From Deltaproteobacteria bacterium (GTDB lineage Bacteria > Desulfobacterota > Syntrophia > Syntrophales > UBA2185), in the NCBI GenBank assembly GCA_026388495.1, contig JAPLJQ010000192.1, forward strand, positions 1 through 11,473: a DNA stretch of 11,473 nucleotides, in the 5' to 3' direction. Shown in pieces: positions 6,187 through 11,473 of this stretch. Position numbers and translations under genes: made by a program. Below the pieces are notes generated by a model. That model did not search any database. It was not told the origin of the DNA and worked only from the letters and a program-made list of their open reading frames with translations. The first letter of the stretch is position 1. Each line of letters begins with the position of its first letter.

Positions 6187-8322
6187 ATGGAGAAGGCAAC
6201 AAATGGAAAGGACTATTCTCAGAGGGCGTCATTCGGTACCCTTCTTGATAAGGACAAGTTGTTAAAAAGTATCTTCCGGATCAGCACGTCTCTCACCGCA
6301 CCCTCAAATGTTAATGAAATTCTCACTCGAATCCTGGATGAAGTGGTTGATACCATTGGTTTCGATATGGGCATCATTCGTCTTCTCGATGAGACAAAAA
6401 AATATCTAGAAACCAAGGTTGTGAAAAATTACGGTCCTGAAGAGATAAAAATAGCTTTTTCTGTCGCCCTGAGTCTTGATGAACATGATTGTATATCTAC
6501 AAAAGTTGCGAAATCCGGTCAGCCTATAGCAATTGAAGATGCAGCAACTGACGCAAGAATTACTGAGACTGACCGGATGCTGACAAAAATCTACAACCAG
6601 GGGTCCATCGTATGCGCACCCCTTAAAATCGGCGACGATGTCATCGGAACGATTGCCGCCTGGTGCAAAGAGGAAACAAAGTTTTTCCCCGAGGAAATCA
6701 GCCTCTTTCTGACCTTTGCTAACCAGATGAGCATTATTATTCAAAATACATGGCTTTTCGAAACCAATGCGGAAAAGATCCGTCAGCTTATGACTCTCCA
6801 GGAGGCTGTTTCCGAGATCAACATAAGTCGCGTCCTCGATAACCGGATCCTTGATATTCTTAATAAGAGCGCCCTGAAGATTGCGAAAGCCGACAAGGTT
6901 CTGGTCTATTTCCTGGATATAGAGAAAGACCGGTGTCTGGTGACTGACGGTGGTAAAGTATTTATTGAGGAGAAGAATACCTACGATGACAAGATCGGAA
7001 AGAGCATTTTAAAGGAGGCGATAGATAAGGACAAAATTATTGTTCGACGTGAATTATCTGATGACCACGTGGTTACCGTTTGTGTTTATCCCGGTTATTC
7101 TTCAGAAATAGCCTTTCCTTTTCACATCAAAAACAAGTTTACAGGCGCCCTTTATCTGGCCAAGCGGTCTGGCAGCTATTCGCAGGGTCAGATCAACATC
7201 CTGGATGTCCTGGTAAAAAACGCCGTTACATCGTACGACAATGCCATCATGCACTCCATGTTGTCACTTGAAGCAAAAACGCTGAAGACGGAGGTGGAAA
7301 AACTCAAGGAAAGAGAAGATATTCTCCTTGGTTTTCATAATATTCTTGGAAAGTCCAAAAAAATGCTGGGTCTGTTTCATGTCGTTGAAGAAGTGGCCGC
7401 CCACAATACCAACATTTTGATTCAGGGTGAAAGCGGCACCGGTAAAGAACTGATTGCCCGTGCAATCCACAAGCAGAGTGACAGGAACGCAAAGCCCTTC
7501 GTGGACGTTAATTGTGCGGCAATTCCCGGGACGCTTCTTGAAAGTGAACTCTTCGGCTATGAAGCCGGTGCATTCACTGACGCACGTAAAAGGAAAATAG
7601 GTCTTCTTGAGTATGCAAATGGTGGAACCCTGCTTTTGGACGAAGTAGGAGACATGGGCATCCATCTGCAGGTCAAGTTCATGAGAATGTTGGAGAATGG
7701 CTACATCCGGAGATTGGGCGGGACGGATAATATTCCCGTTGATGTCCGGTTCATATTTTCAACAAACAAGGACCTTGTTAAGATGGTAAATGAGGGATCG
7801 TTCCGCGAGGATCTCTTTTACAGGATCAGTGTCGTTCCCATCATGATCCCGCCACTTCGGGAGAGGGGAGATGACATCATTCTTCTGGCACGATTTTACG
7901 TGGAAGAATTCAATAAGAAATTCGGTAAGAAAGTAAAAGGCCTCAGTAAGGATGCCGAACTTGTTTTCAAGGCCTATCAATGGCCCGGGAACGTTCGAGA
8001 ACTGAAGAACATCATTGAGCGTGTGATGATTATCCAGAGTATCGGGAACATTATAATGCCGGAAAATCTCCCTGGAGAAATCAAAACGACACAGCAGCAA
8101 AAACAGTTTAAGATAGATATTGATGATTTTATTTCTTTACTGTCTGAGGGCGTTGATTACACGGCTGTTACTCAAAAGATAATTACAGAAATTAAAGAAA
8201 AAATACTTGAAAACGCCCTGGAAATAAGCGGAGGAAATAAAACCATGGCGGCAAAGCATTTGAGCATTTCGCGTTATAAGCTTATCAGGGAACAGAAGAA
8301 AATCGGCAGACAGATGAATTGA
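6187..8322 (+). CDS. Sigma-54-dependent transcriptional activator, GAF-GAF-AAA+-Fis (FhlA-like layout)
   Basis: The 711-aa protein has two N-terminal GAF sensor domains (about 30-195 and 215-360). A coiled linker follows (about 365-390, EAKTLKTEVEKLKERED), then a sigma-54-interaction AAA+ ATPase domain and a C-terminal Fis-type helix-turn-helix. The ATPase shows Walker A GESGTGKE (414-421), Walker B LLLDE (482-486), arginine-finger region FREDLFYR and the WPGNVREL motif. The sigma-54 contact loop reads GAFTDA (461-466) instead of GAFTGA. The DNA-binding end reads GNKTMAAKHLSISRYKL. No response-regulator receiver domain is present, so activation is likely by a ligand or redox state sensed by the GAF domains. 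The domain order and length resemble FhlA, but the ligand is unknown. An AGAAGGA ribosome site precedes the ATG. Dyad DNA sites and a sigma-54 promoter lie directly downstream. Confidence 0.93.
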   Translation: MEKATNGKDYSQRASFGTLLDKDKLLKSIFRISTSLTAPSNVNEILTRILDEVVDTIGFDMGIIRLLDETKKYLETKVVKNYGPEEIKIAFSVALSLDEHDCISTKVAKSGQPIAIEDAATDARITETDRMLTKIYNQGSIVCAPLKIGDDVIGTIAAWCKEETKFFPEEISLFLTFANQMSIIIQNTWLFETNAEKIRQLMTLQEAVSEINISRVLDNRILDILNKSALKIAKADKVLVYFLDIEKDRCLVTDGGKVFIEEKNTYDDKIGKSILKEAIDKDKIIVRRELSDDHVVTVCVYPGYSSEIAFPFHIKNKFTGALYLAKRSGSYSQGQINILDVLVKNAVTSYDNAIMHSMLSLEAKTLKTEVEKLKEREDILLGFHNILGKSKKMLGLFHVVEEVAAHNTNILIQGESGTGKELIARAIHKQSDRNAKPFVDVNCAAIPGTLLESELFGYEAGAFTDARKRKIGLLEYANGGTLLLDEVGDMGIHLQVKFMRMLENGYIRRLGGTDNIPVDVRFIFSTNKDLVKMVNEGSFREDLFYRISVVPIMIPPLRERGDDIILLARFYVEEFNKKFGKKVKGLSKDAELVFKAYQWPGNVRELKNIIERVMIIQSIGNIIMPENLPGEIKTTQQQKQFKIDIDDFISLLSEGVDYTAVTQKIITEIKEKILENALEISGGNKTMAAKHLSISRYKLIREQKKIGRQMN

Positions 8323-8325
8323 GAG

Positions 8326-8374
8326 ATCGTATGTGCATAAAACGCACAGCATGTGCGTTTTATGCACATACGAT
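8326..8374. repeat. 49-bp palindrome: perfect 23-bp inverted repeat containing two TGT-N11-ACA dyads
   Basis: Arms 8326-8348 and 8352-8374 are exact reverse complements around a GCA centre, three bases after the activator's stop. Each arm itself contains a shorter dyad: TGTGCATAAAACGCACA at 8332-8348 and its reverse complement at 8352-8368, with centres 20 bp apart (about two helical turns). Such tandem dyads fit a Fis-type activator's enhancer. As RNA it would form a very stable hairpin at the end of the activator mRNA. No T-run follows, so it is not a standard Rho-independent terminator. Confidence 0.9.
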
Positions 8375-8420
8375 GAAAGGTGTGATTGTATTGTATTTTC
8401 CATCATGGGGTGATTTTAAC

Positions 8421-8437
8421 TGTGCAATATCCGCACG
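8421..8437. promoter_or_regulatory. Third copy of the TGTGCA-N5-CGCAC dyad (putative activator site)
   Basis: TGTGCAATATCCGCACG matches the left-arm dyad of the long palindrome at 12 of 17 positions. Both half-sites (TGTGCA and CGCAC) are fully kept and only the centre and the last base change. This pattern of conserved half-sites with a variable middle is what repeated binding sites for one dimeric protein look like. Its centre lies about 197 bp before the predicted sigma-54 start site. Confidence 0.6.
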
Positions 8438-8556
8438 ATTCACGTGACTTTTATGAAGGATGATATCGATCACGGGTGCTTTACGGCGATTTATTAAATA
8501 TCACCATACGATGTTCGCAATTCGTAATTAGTTGTATTTCAAAGCAAATATTTTAT

Positions 8557-8575
8557 TGTCGTATTTTAAACGACA
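8557..8575. promoter_or_regulatory. Dyad TGTCGT-N7-ACGACA upstream of sigma-54 promoter
   Basis: A 19-bp dyad with perfect 6-bp arms is centred at 8566, about 60 bp before the predicted start site and 24 bp before the -24 box. Its sequence differs from the TGTGCA sites, so it may bind another regulator. It shares only the outer TGT/ACA. Binding here could hinder or help looping to the promoter. Confidence 0.4.
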
Positions 8576-8598
8576 GCTGATCGTTTTTTAATGTCAAG

Positions 8599-8615
8599 CT
8601 GGCATCTATCTTGCG
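8599..8615 (+). promoter_or_regulatory. Sigma-54 (-24/-12) promoter
   Basis: CTGGCATCTATCTTGCG fits the sigma-54 consensus YTGGCACGRNNNTTGCW at the key places: TGGCA at -24 and TTGC at -12, with exactly 10 bases between the invariant GG (8601-8602) and GC (8613-8614). The expected start of transcription is near 8626. It faces the small ORF at 8689 and the hairpins at 9005-9149. It lies directly downstream of a sigma-54 activator gene, with dyad sites at typical enhancer distances. Confidence 0.72.
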
Positions 8616-8688
8616 GTACAGAAAAGCAACGAAGAGACCTCATGGAGAATGGAAGAAACCTTTAGGAATAATCTTAATGAAATGATTC

Positions 8689-8973
8689 ATGAAAGGTAAT
8701 TCTCTTGAGGTCTCGCTGCAATCATACTCATTTATAGATAAATTAATGGAAAAGGAGGAGAAAAAAAGTCAGTCGCAGAACGAGGATCAGGAAGAATTGT
8801 CAATTTTGGAATTTGGGTTTGTATATGATTTTTTCATATCAAAAGGAAAAAGCGGCGACCTAGGAAAACAGGCAAAAAAAGAACAAACAAAAAATAAAAA
8901 TAAAAGTAAATTTCAAGACAGTGATCAAAGCGTAGCGTTTTTTCTTCCTGATTTTTTTACACACGACGATTAG
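8689..8973 (+). CDS. Small low-complexity hypothetical protein (94 aa), putative sigma-54-controlled product
   Basis: I do not recognise this protein. It is acidic at the N-terminal half (MEKEEKKSQSQNEDQEEL), then has a short hydrophobic patch (ILEFGFVYDFFI), a Lys/Gln/Asn-rich stretch (KKEQTKNKNKSK), and ends with an aromatic-acid tail (FFLPDFFTHDD). No Cys, Trp or signal peptide is present. The patch is too short for a membrane segment. The ORF is more AT-rich than the genes around it. No good ribosome site precedes the ATG at 8689: the nearest AGGA is about 22 nt away. No in-frame upstream start exists, because an in-frame ATG at 8677 runs into a stop at 8683. A start at Met20 is possible. 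It sits about 63 nt after the predicted sigma-54 start. It may be a real small protein or an accidental ORF in a regulatory transcript. Confidence 0.45.
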   Translation: MKGNSLEVSLQSYSFIDKLMEKEEKKSQSQNEDQEELSILEFGFVYDFFISKGKSGDLGKQAKKEQTKNKNKSKFQDSDQSVAFFLPDFFTHDD

Positions 8974-9004
8974 TTCTGCTTATGAGGAGAAAAACTTAGT
9001 AAAA

Positions 9005-9044
9005 TCGGTGGATGGTTTCCTTCCCCTCCTTTGCCATCCACCGA
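9005..9044 (+). other. Hairpin 1: 11-bp perfect stem, 18-nt pyrimidine loop
   Basis: TCGGTGGATGG (9005-9015) pairs perfectly with CCATCCACCGA (9034-9044). The loop between is nearly all C and T and includes CCCCTCC. No T-run follows, so it does not terminate by itself. Its right arm could also pair with the identical left arm of the terminator unit at 9105-9114. Confidence 0.8.
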
Positions 9045-9076
9045 CCCCTTACCAGAGGTTCAGAGAGTGGGGTCGG
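9041..9076 (+). other. Middle hairpin overlapping hairpin 1 (alternative fold)
   Basis: CCGACCCC (9041-9048) pairs perfectly with GGGGTCGG (9069-9076) around a 20-nt loop. Its left arm shares four bases (9041-9044) with the right arm of hairpin 1, so both stems cannot be complete at once. This may be mere spacing structure or a real switch. Confidence 0.55.
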
Positions 9077-9105
9077 CATTTATGATCCCTTTTAGTTTTC
9101 ATAGC

Positions 9106-9149
9106 GGTGGATGGTTTCCTTTCCCTCATTTAACCATCCGCCTTTTTTT
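9106..9149 (+). terminator. Rho-independent terminator (hairpin 2)
   Basis: GGTGGATGGTT (9106-9116) pairs with AACCATCCGCC (9132-9142), 11 bp including one G-T (G-U) pair, with a 15-nt loop. Seven T bases follow at once (9143-9149). It ends rightward transcripts coming from the sigma-54 promoter and protects the converging ychF gene. The opposite strand has no T-run, so it works in one direction. Confidence 0.88.
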
Positions 9150-9252
9150 ATCTAAAATTCAGAGACAACATACCGTTCACAATGGATATGTTTTTTACCC
9201 ACCCTGTCCGGGGGGCAGGGAATATCATTCAGCACTACAACCGGATAGATCA

Positions 9253-10350
9253 TCACAGATTAAACCTGAAATAGGCAATGTCTCCATCAGAGATGATGTA
9301 ATCTTTACCCTCTGAACGGATAAGACCGTTTTCTTTAGCCTTCACCATACTGCCGATTTTGATGAATGCATCAAAATGAATAACCTCAGATCTTATGAAT
9401 CCCTTTTCCATGTCACTGTGAATTCTGCCCGCTGCCGCAGGCGCACGTGTTCCCTTGGGAATAGTCCAAGCACGGAGTTCAGAACCAGCCGTTGTGTAAA
9501 AGGTTATTAATCCCAGGAGGTCATAGCCCGCTCTGATCAGTTGCTGAAGGCCTGATTCTGCAAGACCGAGCTCATGGAAGAATTCCTGTTGCTCTTCTTT
9601 CGGTAACTCGGAGATTTCAGCTTCCAGGTCACCGCAGATGACGATTACTTTTGCATCTTCTTTCTCGGCGATGGATTTCACGCGCGTGATATAATCATGA
9701 TTTCCTTCTTTCAGAATAGATTCACTGACATTGACGACGTATAAAACTTTTTTTAACGTCAGAAGGTGAAGGTCTCTTACGATTTCTTTTTCCTCATCGT
9801 TAATCGGAACGTTTTTCATGGGGATTCCTTTATCCAGAGAATCCATAATACGCTCACAAAGACCAACCTCTTTACGGGCGAGCTTGTCGCCTGATTTTGC
9901 CGGTCTGTCAACCCTGGCGATTTTCTTTTCCAGGGTCTCAAGATCGGCAAGGATGAGTTCGGTGGCGACGGTTTCGATGTCGCGCACAGGGTCGATCGTG
10001 CCGTTGACATGAACAACGGAGGGGCTATCGAAGCCGCGTACGATGTGAACGACGGCATCCACTTCCCGGATATGTCCGAGGAATTTGTTGCCCAGGCCTT
10101 CGCCCCGGCTCGCACCCGCTACGAGACCGGCTATGTCGAGGAATTCTATGGCGGTATGAGTGACTTTGGGGGGCTTGATGATTTCAGCGATTTTTTCGAG
10201 TCTCTGATCGGGAACGGAGACAATGCCGACATTCGGGTCAATGGTGCAGAAAGGATAATTGGCCACTTCAGCCCCGGCTGCGGTCAGGGCATTGAAGATG
10301 GTGGATTTCCCGACGTTTGGAAGGCCTATGATTCCGCATTTAAACCCCAC
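9253..10350 (-). CDS. ychF: YchF-family ATPase (Obg-related, OLA1 homologue)
   Basis: The 365-aa length equals the family norm (E. coli 363). Residues 9-17 are the P-loop GLPNVGKST. The signature NYPFCTIDPN follows at 31-40, with Cys35 at the place linked to redox control in E. coli YchF. DIAGL lies at 72-76. The G4 position reads NVSE (207-210) instead of NKxD, the change that gives this family ATP rather than GTP preference. A coiled insertion lies at about 130-200 and a TGS domain at about 280-360. YchF binds ribosomes and takes part in stress and translation control. The start is GTG at 10350-10348, with GAAGGGAG six bases before it. A consensus sigma-70 promoter lies about 55-80 bp upstream. 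It converges on the terminated transcript from the left. Confidence 0.96.
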   Translation of the reverse strand: MGFKCGIIGLPNVGKSTIFNALTAAGAEVANYPFCTIDPNVGIVSVPDQRLEKIAEIIKPPKVTHTAIEFLDIAGLVAGASRGEGLGNKFLGHIREVDAVVHIVRGFDSPSVVHVNGTIDPVRDIETVATELILADLETLEKKIARVDRPAKSGDKLARKEVGLCERIMDSLDKGIPMKNVPINDEEKEIVRDLHLLTLKKVLYVVNVSESILKEGNHDYITRVKSIAEKEDAKVIVICGDLEAEISELPKEEQQEFFHELGLAESGLQQLIRAGYDLLGLITFYTTAGSELRAWTIPKGTRAPAAAGRIHSDMEKGFIRSEVIHFDAFIKIGSMVKAKENGLIRSEGKDYIISDGDIAYFRFNL

Positions 10351-10403
10351 AAAATTCTCCCTTCTTAATGTCCGGTTGTTATTTTTTACCGCTGTCTGCA
10401 GAA

Positions 10404-10431
10404 ATTATAAAGACGTCAAAATTATTGTCAA
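10404..10431 (-). promoter_or_regulatory. Consensus sigma-70 promoter for ychF
   Basis: On the minus strand TTGACA (10431-10426) and TATAAT (10409-10404) both match the consensus exactly, with a 16-bp spacer. The start of transcription would be near 10397, giving a leader of about 47 nt to the GTG start of ychF. This implies ychF is expressed on its own rather than only by read-through from the transporter gene upstream. Confidence 0.75.
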
Positions 10432-10584
10432 GTTCTTTCGACTGGTGGTGGCTCCATATTCCAGATGCACGGTCATCCAAGGTCACACCAAGAAAGGTTA
10501 CACAGGTAAAAGTATAAAACTGCCCAATTTTTGTCTAATCAAAGATAAATATCGATTTTATCCGCTTTATTGAATTTGCTGGGA

Positions 10585-11473
10585 TCATTTAATGAAATGG
10601 GGAAGAAAGAGGGCAATCTGGGGAAAGAGGATCAGAAGAATAGCTGTTACCAGTTGCGCCATGAGCAAGTGCATGGCCCCCTTGAAGATAACAGGGAGAG
10701 GAATATCCCTTGCAACCCCTGCGACAACATAGACGTTGATGCCCACCGGCGGTGTGATGACGCCCATTTCCGTGACCACAACAATAATGACGCCGAACCA
10801 GATGGGATCAAAACCGAGGGTGGTAACAACAGGGAAGAAAATGGGAATGGTGAGCATGATCATGGCCAGGGAATCCATGAGACAGCCCATGATGAGATAA
10901 ATGAAGAGGATAAGTCCCATGACAACGTATCGGGGTACCTGAAGCTCAGACACCCAAGTTCCGATTTCTGTGGGAATGGATGTCACTGCAAGAAAATGTC
11001 CGAAAACCGTGGCGCCTGCCACGATGACCAGGATCATACAGGATATCCGGGTCGTTTCCTGGAGGGACAGCAAGAAACCCTGCCAGGATAGGTTGCGTCC
11101 GATCAGGGCGATGATGAGTGTCCCAAAGGCGCCGATCGCCGCCGCCTCCGTGGGTGTAAAAATGCCGATGAACAGGCCTCCCATGACCAGGATGAAGAGA
11201 ATGAATGTTTCGATCACTCCAGAAAGGGAGGCGATTTTCTCTTTCAGGGTTGACTTTGGAGCCCGTTCGCAGAGCCCCGGTTGCACATGCGTCCAGATTA
11301 AAACCGTTGCCACAAACAGCAAGCTCAGCAGAATGCCGGGAAGGACGCCGGCCATGAAAAGCTTGCCCACGGACTGTTCTGTCATGATCCCGTAGATGAT
11401 GAATATGGTGCTCGGCGGGATGAGAATGCCCAGGCTTCCCCCAGCCGCGACGACGCCTGTTGCCAGTGCGGGA
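10585..11473 (-). CDS. dctM: TRAP transporter large permease (DctM/SiaM-type), 5' end beyond right edge
   Basis: The reading frame enters from the right edge and ends at a stop at 10585-10587. The 295 residues seen are the C-terminal two thirds of a protein usually about 430 aa long. The frame is open from the edge, and the first residues (ATGVVAAGGSLGILIPPS) are a hallmark of DctM. TPTEAAAIGA and TEMGVITPPVGINVYV are further family motifs. About seven membrane helices are visible. DctM forms the Na+-driven channel part of TRAP importers for C4-dicarboxylates and related organic acids. It needs a small membrane subunit (DctQ) and a periplasmic binding protein (DctP), expected outside this window. 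The substrate cannot be told. No terminator was seen after its stop. The 234-bp spacer up to ychF holds only the ychF promoter and ribosome site. Confidence 0.93.
   Translation of the reverse strand, partial: PALATGVVAAGGSLGILIPPSTIFIIYGIMTEQSVGKLFMAGVLPGILLSLLFVATVLIWTHVQPGLCERAPKSTLKEKIASLSGVIETFILFILVMGGLFIGIFTPTEAAAIGAFGTLIIALIGRNLSWQGFLLSLQETTRISCMILVIVAGATVFGHFLAVTSIPTEIGTWVSELQVPRYVVMGLILFIYLIMGCLMDSLAMIMLTIPIFFPVVTTLGFDPIWFGVIIVVVTEMGVITPPVGINVYVVAGVARDIPLPVIFKGAMHLLMAQLVTAILLILFPQIALFLPHFIK

Larger units (their letters stand above)
8323..8688. other. Intergenic control region between activator gene and small ORF
   Basis: This 366-bp AT-rich stretch has no convincing gene. It contains the long inverted repeat (8326-8374), a third related dyad (8421-8437), a separate dyad (8557-8575) and a sigma-54 promoter (8599-8615). 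With +1 predicted near 8626, the dyad centres fall at about -286, -266, -197 and -60. The first three distances are normal for sigma-54 enhancer sites. No clear IHF consensus was found between the sites and the promoter. Confidence 0.6.
9005..9149 (+). ncRNA. Candidate structured RNA: tandem hairpins with C-rich loops ending in a terminator
   Basis: Two 38-nt units, 9006-9043 and 9105-9142, start 99 bp apart and share an identical first 17 bases (CGGTGGATGGTTTCCTT). Each folds into a hairpin whose loop is pyrimidine-rich: CCTTCCCCTCC in the first and CCTTTCCCTC in the second. These loops resemble anti-Shine-Dalgarno sequences. Known small RNAs, such as the CcsR/cuckoo type in alphaproteobacteria, display CCUCC-type loops in this way. 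The second unit is the transcription terminator. The segment could be a small RNA cut from, or overlapping, the 3' end of the sigma-54 transcript. No separate strong promoter was found just before it. Function is inferred. Confidence 0.4.

Noticed and set aside
8326..8374. Long palindrome as an ordinary Rho-independent terminator of the activator gene
   Set aside because: The stem is long and perfect but no T-run follows (the next bases are GAAAGGTGTG), and the internal dyads recur at 8421-8437, which fits protein binding better.
9202..9220. Small hairpin CCCTG...CAGGG as terminator of ychF
   Set aside because: The stem is only 5 bp, and on the ychF strand the following bases are A-rich rather than T-rich, so it does not fit a Rho-independent terminator.
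9031..9315. Plus-strand 94-codon frame over the hairpins
   Set aside because: It runs through the terminator and into the 3' end of ychF on the other strand, has no ribosome site, and its sequence is that of the inverted repeats.
10540..10563. AT-rich inverted repeat (GATAAA...TTTATC) after the TRAP permease stop as terminator
   Set aside because: The arms are 6 bp and almost pure A/T, and no T-run follows in the right place. It is too weak to support.
10570..11091. Plus-strand 173-codon frame opposite the TRAP permease
   Set aside because: It has a His/Asp/Asn-rich composition with no hydrophobic core, typical of the antisense of a membrane protein gene. The minus-strand DctM motifs are unmistakable.

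Overview
The window looks like chromosomal DNA of a Gram-negative bacterium with a sigma-54 regulatory style, most likely a Desulfobacterota/Syntrophia-type (deltaproteobacterial) anaerobe. This is inference: it rests on an FhlA-like GAF-GAF-AAA-Fis activator, an EF-G paralogue outside a str operon, a GerMN-domain membrane protein, an RCK potassium channel beside a lone cyclic-nucleotide-binding protein, and a TRAP transporter. No rRNA or tRNA gene, CRISPR array, insertion sequence or phage gene was seen.

Layout. Positions 1-268 (minus strand) hold the start of a secreted LysM protein that runs off the left edge. A 425-bp divergent spacer follows, with a sigma-70 promoter at 581-608. From 694 to 8322 seven plus-strand genes follow with gaps of about 1 to 130 bp: a 72-aa charged helical protein, an HD-domain phosphohydrolase, a GerMN-domain protein, an EF-G-type GTPase, an MthK-like K+ channel, a cNMP-binding-domain protein and a sigma-54-dependent activator. 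They are probably co-transcribed at least in part. Shared topics are nucleotide turnover, translation, ion flux and signal sensing, but nothing proves one pathway.

The most striking region is 8323-9149. Three bases after the activator's stop lies a perfect 23-bp inverted repeat with a 3-bp centre (8326-8374). Each arm contains a TGT-N11-ACA dyad, and a third, similar dyad lies at 8421-8437. A further dyad (8557-8575) sits just before a good -24/-12 sigma-54 promoter (8599-8615). Downstream come an unrecognised 94-aa, AT-rich, low-complexity ORF (8689-8973) and then two near-identical 38-nt hairpins, 99 bp apart, with pyrimidine-rich loops resembling anti-Shine-Dalgarno sequences. The second hairpin is a Rho-independent terminator (T7). 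I read this as a self-contained module: activator, its enhancer sites, its sigma-54 promoter, and an output made of a small protein and/or a structured RNA. The individual sequence elements are directly visible; the wiring is inferred.

The right part is on the minus strand: ychF (9253-10350) with a consensus sigma-70 promoter, converging on the terminator above, and then the C-terminal two thirds of a TRAP transporter large permease (DctM) that enters from beyond the right edge.
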